Shown here one piece after another: positions 34,204-40,607 of a stretch of 40,607 bases of DNA. Positions within the stretch are counted from its first letter, which is position 1, and every line of letters begins with the position of its first letter. A program made the translations under genes and the position numbers. This DNA comes from Acidobacteriota bacterium (GTDB lineage Bacteria > Acidobacteriota > UBA890 > WLXD01): positions 1-40,607 of the forward strand of contig JAJCXT010000009.1 in the NCBI GenBank assembly GCA_029263295.1, given 5' to 3'. The notes below the pieces were generated by a model that was not told the DNA's origin, searched no databases, and saw nothing but the letters and a program-made list of their open reading frames with translations.

Positions 34204-36839
34204 TTCCTCTGCTGCGATGGCTTGCCCGGCTGTTGTCGCCGGCTTTGGTCCGCCAGATGGGCCCTGCGCTAGACGGTGCGATCGAGGAGACCTGGCGTTG
34301 TGAGACACAAGGTCGCGGCAAAGCACGCCAGGCGCAGATTGCGATGCTTCTGATTGCTGATCTGCTCAAACAGATCGTTGTTACTCGACGCAGCACGGCA
34401 TTCGGCCGTGGTCTGCAACCCGACTCCCCGCTCGGTGGCTACGAACCCATGCATACCTTCCTTTCTGACCTGACCTTCGGTATCCGTAACCTCGCGAGGA
34501 CCCCAGTGCCGTCGCTCGTGATGTTGACGACGCTAGCGCTGGGCATCGGCGGGAGCACCACGGTATTTACGCTGTTCAACGCGGAGCTGGTTAGCCCGCT
34601 TCCTTACCGGGAGGCGGAACGGCTCCTGAGCGTGACCTTCGAGCTGGACGGCTCGCCGCGGAACTTCTCGGGACTCAACTTGGACTCGCTCGCTGAGCAG
34701 GCGGGTTCGTTCGAGTCCATAACCGGTTTCGATGATCGAAAACTGTTCAACGTCACCGGCGGCGATGAGCCCGTCCGCCTGTACGGCGCGGCTGCCGACG
34801 CGACTTTCTTCACCACTCTGGGGGTCGAACCGATCTTGGGTCGGACCTTCCTGGCCAGCGATGATCAGCCGGGCGCTCAGCGGGTCGTCGTCCTTGGAGA
34901 GGGCATCTGGCGCAGTCTGTTCGCTGGCGATGAGGACATCGTCGGCCGTTCGGTGCAGCTGAACGGACTCGCCTATGCAGTTATCGGGATCGCTCCCGGA
35001 ACGCTGAAGATTCCGAATCGCGAACAGCTCTGGGTAGCGCTGGCGACACACCCCTACGGCGACAACCGGTCGCAGGAACGCGACAACACGTACCTCGAGG
35101 TGGTCGCCAGACTCGCCCCCGGAGTACGCCTGGGCGAGGCTCGTGCCGAGATGGAAGCCGTTTCGCGAAGGCTCGCGGCGGCCTATCCCGATGCTAATGC
35201 GGATAGCCGCGTGCGCCTCGCGCCACTCCGCGAGTCGCTGGTGGGGAGCAATCGCGCGCTGCTGGCCACGCTCATGGGGGCGGTCGTGGCTGTCCTGCTG
35301 ATCGCCTGCGTCAACATCGCGGCTCTCCAAGTTTCGCGTGCTGCCGCTCGCCACAAAGAGCTCGCCGTCAGGCTCGCTCTGGGGGCCACACGTGCACGAA
35401 TCGCTCGGCAGTTGCTCACCGAAGCGCTCGCCCTCAGCGCGTTGGCCGGGATTGCTGGCATCGGTGCGGCTGTCTGGTCGCGCCGCATCATCTTGACGGC
35501 CCTGCCCGGCCAGTTTCCACGCCTCGAACACGTCGGCATGGACGCTACCGTGCTGTTGTTCGTGGCCGCGGCCACGTTGGGTTCCGCGATCCTGTTCGGT
35601 GTGCTGCCCGCGTTGCTCGTGTCGGCGGCGAGCCCGTTGAGCAGCCGGATCGGCGGCTCGGCCGATCAGCGCACCCGGTCGCGGGTCCGGAAGGGCCTGG
35701 TCGTGGCCCAGGTCGCCTTCGCGCTCGCACTGTTGGTGAACGCCGGCTTGCTCGCTCGCAGCGTGGCGCATCTCGCTGGTGTCGACAATGGCTTTGACGG
35801 TTCCGGAGTCCTCACCGCCAGCCTCTCCGTGCCGGAGAGTCGCTACGATGACGACGCGACGATCGCGTTCTTCGCGGAGGTGCTCGGTCGACTCAACAGC
35901 ACCGGTACGTTCGACGCTGCCGCGGCCATCAATCGGTTGCCGGTGTCCGGTGGAACGAACATCGCGACCTTCTCGATCGAGGGGCGTGACGCCGAATATG
36001 AGGCCGCAAGCCACGTGCGCATGGTGTCGCCCGAGTACTTCGAGACCATGTCGATCCCGGTGCGTGAGGGTAGGGGATTCACTGCCGGCGATTTCGCCGC
36101 ACGCCAGCCGCTCGCGATAGTCGACGCCGAGTTCGCGAGTCGCCACTGGCCGGATGGCGGAGCTGTTGGCGCGCGCGTCCAGCCCGGCCGCGGCGCGCCG
36201 TGGTTCCGTGTCATCGGTGTCGCTGGGGCGACCCGGCATTGGGGACCTCGTTTCGATCCGGAGCCAACGATCTACGCTCTGTACTCGGTCGTTCCCGAGG
36301 CGACCATGATGCTCGCGTTGCGTGCGGCCGGTGATCCGCTCGCACAGGTCGCGGACCTTCGCCGTATCGTCTGGTCCGTGGACCCGGAAATCCCAGTTGA
36401 ACAGATTCGGACGATGGACGACGCCGTGGCGGCGTCTGTGATCGACTCGCGCGCGAGCGCCACCGTCTTCGGACTCTTCTCGGCCTTCGCGTTGCTCCTG
36501 GCCTCGCTGGGCGTATACGGCATGCTGGGGCAGTCGGTTGCCCGGCGGACGCGCGAAATCGGCATCCGGCTCGCGCTGGGGGCGGACCGGCGCAGTGTCC
36601 ACCGGTTGATCATGCGCGAGTGCCGCCAGGTCAGTGGGGTCGGCGTGCTCGTCGGCCTCGGCGTTGCGTTGGCCACCAGTCGGGCGATTGCGGCCCAGCT
36701 GCATGGCATCGAACCTTTCGATCCGGTTACCTTCGTCGCGATTGCGCTGCTGCTGTTCGCGGCGGCGGTACTAGCTGCTCTGATCCCCGCTCGTCGCGCG
36801 ACCCGGATCGATCCACTTCGCAGTCTCCGGGCTGACTAG
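34200..36839 (+). CDS. ADOP-type MacB/FtsX permease
   Basis: 879 residues from TTG at 34200, overlapping padR by 4 bp; an ATG at 34449 (residue 84) would drop the 'permease prefix' helix region (residues 1-83). Two MacB/FtsX units follow: helix about 99-120 then LVSPLPYREAERL, core about 120-340 and FtsX helices about 345-480; helix about 495-510, core about 515-745 and FtsX helices about 755-870, ending Arg-Arg-Ala-Thr-Arg-Ile-Asp-Pro. The phrase RRTREIGIRLALGADRRS marks the family. No ATPase is encoded nearby. The transported or moved molecule is unknown. A long open frame on the opposite strand is a codon-bias shadow. Confidence 0.9.
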   Translation: MIPLLRWLARLLSPALVRQMGPALDGAIEETWRCETQGRGKARQAQIAMLLIADLLKQIVVTRRSTAFGRGLQPDSPLGGYEPMHTFLSDLTFGIRNLARTPVPSLVMLTTLALGIGGSTTVFTLFNAELVSPLPYREAERLLSVTFELDGSPRNFSGLNLDSLAEQAGSFESITGFDDRKLFNVTGGDEPVRLYGAAADATFFTTLGVEPILGRTFLASDDQPGAQRVVVLGEGIWRSLFAGDEDIVGRSVQLNGLAYAVIGIAPGTLKIPNREQLWVALATHPYGDNRSQERDNTYLEVVARLAPGVRLGEARAEMEAVSRRLAAAYPDANADSRVRLAPLRESLVGSNRALLATLMGAVVAVLLIACVNIAALQVSRAAARHKELAVRLALGATRARIARQLLTEALALSALAGIAGIGAAVWSRRIILTALPGQFPRLEHVGMDATVLLFVAAATLGSAILFGVLPALLVSAASPLSSRIGGSADQRTRSRVRKGLVVAQVAFALALLVNAGLLARSVAHLAGVDNGFDGSGVLTASLSVPESRYDDDATIAFFAEVLGRLNSTGTFDAAAAINRLPVSGGTNIATFSIEGRDAEYEAASHVRMVSPEYFETMSIPVREGRGFTAGDFAARQPLAIVDAEFASRHWPDGGAVGARVQPGRGAPWFRVIGVAGATRHWGPRFDPEPTIYALYSVVPEATMMLALRAAGDPLAQVADLRRIVWSVDPEIPVEQIRTMDDAVAASVIDSRASATVFGLFSAFALLLASLGVYGMLGQSVARRTREIGIRLALGADRRSVHRLIMRECRQVSGVGVLVGLGVALATSRAIAAQLHGIEPFDPVTFVAIALLLFAAAVLAALIPARRATRIDPLRSLRAD

Positions 36840-36849
36840 CGTAGCCAGA

Positions 36850-37218
36850 TCAGGACCGCAGGCTCCAGAAGAGCGGGAGCCAGAGTTCGCGCGCCATCGG
36901 CAGGACCTGGTCGTTGATGCGCACCTCGACCGCGGCAGAGCCGAAGGCTCCGTCGACGAGGGCGAACAGACCGTGCAGGGCTCCAACCTGGTCGAGCGTG
37001 AACGTAGCCGTCGACTGGCCAGCAGGTGTCGAGTCACAGGACTCGGCCTGCGCCAGGGCTCCCGCCGCCGCGGTCGCCGTCGCTTCGTCGAGCCGCGGGT
37101 ATTGCAGTGTTACCCGTAGCTTCTGCGGAAACTTGTCCGGAAAGAGCATGCGAGCTGTTTCCGGATCCAGCTGTTCGAGTAACTGTTGGTCGCGCTGCGC
37201 GCTGCGAGAATCGCTCAC
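36850..37218 (-). CDS. Small protein of unknown function, divergent from selA
   Basis: 122 residues if started at GTG 37218 (a TTG at 37219-37221 is adjacent; GGAG lies about 8-11 nt upstream). The frame is open further upstream, but that part would cross the selA leader and start. The sequence has an acidic/polar N-terminus (SDSRSAQRDQQLLEQLDPE), a FPDKFPQKLRVTLQYPRLDE strand-turn region, an Ala-rich helix and a C-terminal hydrophobic stretch (LHGLFALVDGAF; LWLPLFW). One Cys. No signal peptide or clear membrane span. I do not recognise a family. It ends 10 bp after the convergent ADOP stop, and its start is 147 bp from selA. Confidence 0.5.
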   Translation of the reverse strand: MSDSRSAQRDQQLLEQLDPETARMLFPDKFPQKLRVTLQYPRLDEATATAAAGALAQAESCDSTPAGQSTATFTLDQVGALHGLFALVDGAFGSAAVEVRINDQVLPMARELWLPLFWSLRS

Positions 37219-37250
37219 CAAGACGTCTCCAATGGCAGGTCCCGAGTAGG

Positions 37251-37285
37251 ATGCTAGCAGAAGGCGAGGCGCCTTCTGCCAGCAT
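37251..37285 (+). terminator. Long hairpin in the selA leader
   Basis: ATGCT-A-GCAGAAGGCG (37251-37266) pairs with CGCCTTCTGC-C-AGCAT (37270-37285): 15 of 16 pairs with an AGG loop, followed by CTTGTCTCTTTT. It has the form of an intrinsic terminator on the + strand but lies upstream of selA, so it may be a leader attenuator, or a barrier to read-through from the ADOP gene. Confidence 0.55.
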
Positions 37286-37298
37286 CTTGTCTCTTTTG

Positions 37299-37317
37299 GC
37301 GGGCCGCAACGGCCCGC
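37299..37317 (+). promoter_or_regulatory. Second hairpin in the selA leader
   Basis: GCGGGCCG (37299-37306) and CGGCCCGC (37310-37317) form a perfect 8-bp GC stem with a CAA loop, 13 bp after the first hairpin and 48 bp before the selA start. Two successive stems suggest a structured 5' leader. Confidence 0.45.
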
Positions 37318-37365
37318 GCGTAAGGTTGGTCGGCGGCAGTGCCGTCGCCTAGCTCCCGGGGAAAC

Positions 37366-38766
37366 ATGGTCCACGTCAGTGAACTGTTTCGGCGCTTGCC
37401 GCGCATGGACGAACTGCTTGACCATCCACGCCTGCTCGAGTGGATGGTGGAAGCGGGGGTTTCGCGGGAGTTTGTTCGCGAAGCGGCTACGCATGTGCTG
37501 GATGCTCTGCGCGAGGCGATTGCCGCGGACGAGTTGTCGGAGGAGGGGCTGCAGGAGCTCCTCGATGATCCGGCGGTAGCGGTCGTGCGCGCGTCGGAGG
37601 CCCTCGTCGAGCCACACTTGCGACGGGTCGTGAACGGTACCGGCGTTGTCGTGCACACCAATCTGGGGCGGTCGCCGTGGCCGCAGAGTGCGGCGCAGCG
37701 GGTGGCGGAGCTCGCCACCGCGTACACCAACCTCGAGTTCGACCTCGAGGGGGGCAGCCGGGGCGGCCGCGAGCGCCCGGTGAGTCGGTTCCTCGAGCGC
37801 TTGCTACCCGGCGTTGCGGTCGCAGTAGTGAACAACAACGCGGCCGCGGTGTTGCTCGTACTGAACACGTTCGCTCAAGGACGCGAAGTCATCGTGTCGC
37901 GCGGCGAGCTGGTGGAGATTGGCGGCTCGTTCCGGATCCCGGACGTTATGGAGAAGGGCTTCTGCAAGCTGCGCGAGGTGGGCACGACGAACCGCACTCG
38001 GATAGGCGACTATCGCGCGGCGATCGGCCCCCACACGGGGCTGCTGCTGTCCGTGCACCCGAGCAACTACCGCGTTGTCGGTTTTACCGAATCGACGCCG
38101 CTCGAGGAACTCGTCGAACTCGGCCGGGAGCACGATGTGCCGGTCGCCGAGGACCTCGGGAGCGGAAATCTCGTCGGCGCGGGCATGGCAGGGCTGGACG
38201 AGCCGACGGTTGCCGCGCGCCTGGCAAGTGGCGTCGATCTGCTGACCTTCTCGGGGGACAAACTGCTGGGCGGCCCGCAGGCAGGGTTCATCGTCGGCAA
38301 GCCTGAGGCCGTGGAGCGCTGCCGCGCGAATCCGCTCTATCGCGCGATGCGGCTCGACAAGACGACGCTGCTAGGGCTCGAGGCGACGATGATCGACTAT
38401 GTGGCCGGGCGCTACGACGCGATCCCGGCACTGCGCATGTTGCGTCGCGCAGAGGCGGATCTGCACACCGACGCCGAATGCCTGGCCGGCCTGGTGCACG
38501 ACGTGGTGCCAGAGCTGGGCCTGGAGATCCTGCAACTCGAATCGCGCGTCGGCGGCGGCGCGGCCCCCGAGGTTGGCCTCTCTTCCTGGGGCGTGGCCAT
38601 CACCGCGCCGGAGATCAGTGCCGACGAGCTCACCCGCCGTCTGCGAAGCACCGCGCCCGCGGTAGTCGGCCGCGTCATAGACGACCGCCTAGTGATAGAC
38701 GTCCGCACCCTACTCGACGGTGACCGTGAACGAGTAGCCTCAGCCCTGTCCCAAGCCGCAATCTGA
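37366..38766 (+). CDS. selA: L-seryl-tRNA(Sec) selenium transferase
   Basis: 466 residues from the ATG at 37366 (GGGG 5-8 nt upstream; a GTG at 37339 would add nine residues), close to the 463 of E. coli SelA. The N-terminal helical domain (LFRRLPRMDELLDHP) is followed by VVNGTGVVVHTNLGRSPWP, the GGSRGGRE loop, VNNNAAAVLLVLN, and the PLP-lysine motif TFSGDKLLGGPQAG (Lys near residue 304). SelA is a PLP enzyme that converts seryl-tRNA(Sec) to selenocysteyl-tRNA(Sec) with selenophosphate. Its presence means the genome probably decodes UGA as selenocysteine. selB usually follows selA, but here the convergent rng gene follows; selB, selD and selC are not in the window. Confidence 0.96.
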   Translation: MVHVSELFRRLPRMDELLDHPRLLEWMVEAGVSREFVREAATHVLDALREAIAADELSEEGLQELLDDPAVAVVRASEALVEPHLRRVVNGTGVVVHTNLGRSPWPQSAAQRVAELATAYTNLEFDLEGGSRGGRERPVSRFLERLLPGVAVAVVNNNAAAVLLVLNTFAQGREVIVSRGELVEIGGSFRIPDVMEKGFCKLREVGTTNRTRIGDYRAAIGPHTGLLLSVHPSNYRVVGFTESTPLEELVELGREHDVPVAEDLGSGNLVGAGMAGLDEPTVAARLASGVDLLTFSGDKLLGGPQAGFIVGKPEAVERCRANPLYRAMRLDKTTLLGLEATMIDYVAGRYDAIPALRMLRRAEADLHTDAECLAGLVHDVVPELGLEILQLESRVGGGAAPEVGLSSWGVAITAPEISADELTRRLRSTAPAVVGRVIDDRLVIDVRTLLDGDRERVASALSQAAI

Positions 38767-38889
38767 GCAACCGCGGGGCCATCAATGCCACCGCTGCCTA
38801 GAGAAACACAGGCGGTTCCGTGGCGGCCCTACGCAGGCCGGGATCGTTCAACGGCACTACTGCCTGGAAAACACCGTGACCTGGTCAGA

Positions 38890-38912
38890 AACCTGTAGCC
38901 CCGCTACAGGTT
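38890..38912. terminator. Terminator hairpin between selA and rng
   Basis: AACCTGTAGC (38890-38899) and GCTACAGGTT (38903-38912) form a perfect 10-bp stem with a CCC loop between the convergent selA and rng. The right arm contains the rng stop codon (TAG on the - strand, 38904-38906). No long T-run follows. The rest of 38767-38889 shows only partial inverted repeats; I found no tRNA fold there. Confidence 0.6.
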
Positions 38913-40430
38913 ACTGACTTCGAAGCGTTCCTGATGGAACGTCTGGTCGGCGACGACGTCGACCGGGCCCTGCACCGCGTCCCGGACTCCCTGCAGCACC
39001 GAGCGGTGATCGCCGGCCAGCGAGCGCGTAATCGTGGGGTTGGTACGAATCACGACACCGCGGCCGCGCAGGTCCCGCTTGAGGCGGTTGACCTCGCGCA
39101 GGATCTCCAGGCAGATCGTGTCGATCGACTTCACCCGACCACTCGAGTGGCAGTACGGGCAGTCTTCCGTGAGCTGACGTTCGAGGCTTTGCTTTACCCT
39201 CTGCCGCGTCAACTCGACGAGGCCGAATTCCGAGATCTGCAGCAGTTGTGTCTTGGCGCGGTCCTTTTCGAGTTCTCGCTGCAGGACTTCAACCACCTGG
39301 GCGCGGTTCTTGGGCTCGTCCATGTCGATGAAGTCGACCACGATGATGCCGCCGAGATCGCGCAGGCGAATCTGCCGAACGATCTCTTTGACCGCTTCCA
39401 GGTTGGTGTTCAGAACCGTGTCTTCGAGGCGTTTCTTGCCGACGTACTTGCCGGTGTTGATGTCGATCGCCACCAGCGCTTCAGTCTGGTTGATCACCAG
39501 GTAAGCGCCTGACTTCAGCCACACCTGGCTATCGAGCGCCTTGTCGATCTGCTGCTCGACCTTGTAATGGTCGAAGATCGGACGGTCCGATTGATGCAAC
39601 TGCAGGCGATCCGCAAGACTGGGGTTCACCTGTTCGAGGAAGCGCCGCGCGCGTTCGAACTCTTCGGCGTCGTCGATCACGACCCGGTCGTACTCGCTGG
39701 TGAACAGATCACGCAACAGGCGCAGGAGAACAGATAGGTCGCGGTGGATCACCGCGGGCGCCGAGGCTCCCTCGCTCCGCTGCTTCAGCGCCTCCCACAA
39801 CTCGTGCAGGAAGCGCATGTCGTCGTGGAATTCCTGTTCACTGCGGCCGACGCCGGCGGTGCGGACGATGAAGCCGCCCCAGCCCTTCTCTCGTCCTTTG
39901 TTGACGATCTTCTTGAGGCGGACTCGCTCGGCGCGGTCCGCGATGCGCTTGGACACTCCGACGTGGTCCACCGACGGGGTGTAGACCAGGTACCGGCCTG
40001 GCAGCGAGATGTTCGTGGTGATGCGGGCGCCCTTTGTGCCGAGTGGTGCCTTCGAGATCTGCACCAGGACCTCCTGGCCTCTGCTCAGGAGCTTCTCGAT
40101 TTTCTGGTTCTCTCGTGCCCGGCGGCTCTGTCGCTTGCCGGGCCTCGGCTGATCGTCGTCTTCGGCGTCATCGTCCAGCCACGCCGAGTAGGCGTCGATG
40201 TTCGAGAGGACGTCCGAGACGTAGAGAAAGCCGTCGCGCTCTAGTCCGATATTGACGAACGCGGACTGCATGCCGGGGAGCACGCGGTTGACGCGCCCCT
40301 TGTAGATATTGCCGGCTGTGCCGCGGGAGGCTTCCCGCTCTATGAAAATCTCTTGAAGTTCGCCGTCCTCGATGACAGCGACGCGGGTCTCATTACCGCC
40401 ACAGTTGGCGATGATTTCTTTTCCAGGCAT
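38904..40430 (-). CDS. rng: Ribonuclease G (RNase E/G family)
   Basis: 508 residues, normal for RNase G and lacking the long C-terminal scaffold of RNase E. An S1 domain (about 36-125, interrupted by an acidic/basic insert DDDAEDDDQPRPGKRQSRR) starts with GNIYKGRVNRVLPGMQSAFV. Catalytic Mg2+ ligands are in VAIDINTGKYVGKK (Asp near 322) and VVDFIDMD (Asp near 365). The zinc-link/dimer motif is CPYCHSSG (about 423-430; Cys-x2-Cys). It cleaves single-stranded AU-rich RNA with a 5'-monophosphate and matures 16S rRNA. A GGGAG Shine-Dalgarno lies just upstream of the ATG and overlaps a small GGGAGCCTCCC dyad that could occlude it. Confidence 0.95.
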   Translation of the reverse strand: MPGKEIIANCGGNETRVAVIEDGELQEIFIEREASRGTAGNIYKGRVNRVLPGMQSAFVNIGLERDGFLYVSDVLSNIDAYSAWLDDDAEDDDQPRPGKRQSRRARENQKIEKLLSRGQEVLVQISKAPLGTKGARITTNISLPGRYLVYTPSVDHVGVSKRIADRAERVRLKKIVNKGREKGWGGFIVRTAGVGRSEQEFHDDMRFLHELWEALKQRSEGASAPAVIHRDLSVLLRLLRDLFTSEYDRVVIDDAEEFERARRFLEQVNPSLADRLQLHQSDRPIFDHYKVEQQIDKALDSQVWLKSGAYLVINQTEALVAIDINTGKYVGKKRLEDTVLNTNLEAVKEIVRQIRLRDLGGIIVVDFIDMDEPKNRAQVVEVLQRELEKDRAKTQLLQISEFGLVELTRQRVKQSLERQLTEDCPYCHSSGRVKSIDTICLEILREVNRLKRDLRGRGVVIRTNPTITRSLAGDHRSVLQGVRDAVQGPVDVVADQTFHQERFEVSNL

Positions 40431-40607
40431 GGGAGGCTCCCAGGCGCACTTCTACCCAGCGGTGTTTGAATCGCACGGGTGGAGTGCGGTTGCCTAACGG
40501 GTGCCCGGACACACGAATACCCCGAAGCGCGGGCGGGAAAGCCGCCGCGCAGGTCGTGCGTGCCGAATGGGGCACCCATCGGATGGATATGGGGGCTACA
40601 CCCTTCG
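40431..40607. other. Unassigned right end, with a GC hairpin
   Basis: 177 bp upstream of rng. It contains the rng ribosome site and a GC-rich hairpin with GAAAG loop (GCGCGGGCGG at 40527-40536 against CCGCCGCGC at 40542-40550, one bulged G). Open frames on the - strand run through it but do not resemble a known protein, so I call no gene. Confidence 0.4.

Noticed and set aside
34533-36704. A 723-codon open frame on the - strand opposite the third ADOP gene
   Set aside because: It mirrors the codon bias of a clear permease gene, is rich in Arg/Asp/His without domains, and has no start signal or context.
38767-38889. tRNA-Sec (selC) near selA
   Set aside because: I searched the selA flanks and the right end of the window for a long acceptor/variable arm and a TCA anticodon loop. 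A TTCAAA string near 40467-40473 (- strand) has no matching anticodon stem.
40340-40579. Short open frames on the - strand at the right end
   Set aside because: They overlap the start of rng in other frames and resemble no known protein.

Overview
The window is GC-rich, gene-dense bacterial chromosome. The best guess for the organism is an Acidobacteriota member. This rests on three very large MacB/FtsX-type permeases of the 'acidobacterial duplicated orphan permease' (ADOP) class, two of them paired with PadR repressors, plus a large exported CRTAC1-type FG-GAP/ASPIC-UnbV protein, an ExbD/TonB/TPR cassette and a compact complex I operon. This is inference from gene families; no rRNA or other marker gene is present.

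Layout. 1-2069 (+): end of an ExbD gene, tonB and an exported TPR protein, closed by a strong terminator. 2276-7249 (-): a tightly coupled operon of a small coiled-coil protein and four GT4 glycosyltransferases arranged as two paralogous pairs in mirror order (I-II-II-I). 7382-8020 (+): rex, the NADH/NAD+-sensing repressor. 8086-23706 (-): an energy cluster, nuoA-B-C-D-H-I-J-K-L-M-N-atpZ, then atpI-atpB-atpE. A + strand padR-ADOP pair (9800-12822) interrupts it exactly between atpZ and atpI. nuoE/F/G, atpF and all F1 genes are absent. 23942-24064: a frameshifted remnant of a Ser/Thr kinase gene. 24076-27955 (-): serine beta-lactamase-like hydrolase, ECF sigma factor, zinc-finger anti-sigma factor with a HEAT-like outer part, and an exported DUF4097-type protein. 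28313-36839 (+): ADOP, a CRTAC1/ASPIC-UnbV/thioredoxin fusion, and padR-ADOP. 36850-40430: a small unknown protein (-), selA (+) and rng (-).

The most interesting signal is at 30852-33632. Two adjacent open frames are in the same reading frame and form one continuous CRTAC1-like protein, interrupted by a single TGA (32487-32489). Immediately downstream the mRNA can fold into an 8-bp stem with one bulged U and a GUG loop, about 18 nt after the UGA, as expected for a bacterial SECIS element. A full-length selA lies 3.7 kb further on. The protein carries a C-terminal TlpA-like thioredoxin domain with a CVPC motif. Together these suggest an exported selenoprotein of the FG-GAP/ASPIC-UnbV family. 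No selB, selD or tRNA-Sec gene is visible in the window.

How the genes fit together: complex I and the F0 rotor/stator genes form a respiratory energy module beside the redox sensor Rex. ExbD/TonB use the resulting ion gradient for outer-membrane uptake. The glycosyltransferase operon probably builds a surface polysaccharide. The sigma/anti-sigma operon looks like an envelope-sensing unit.
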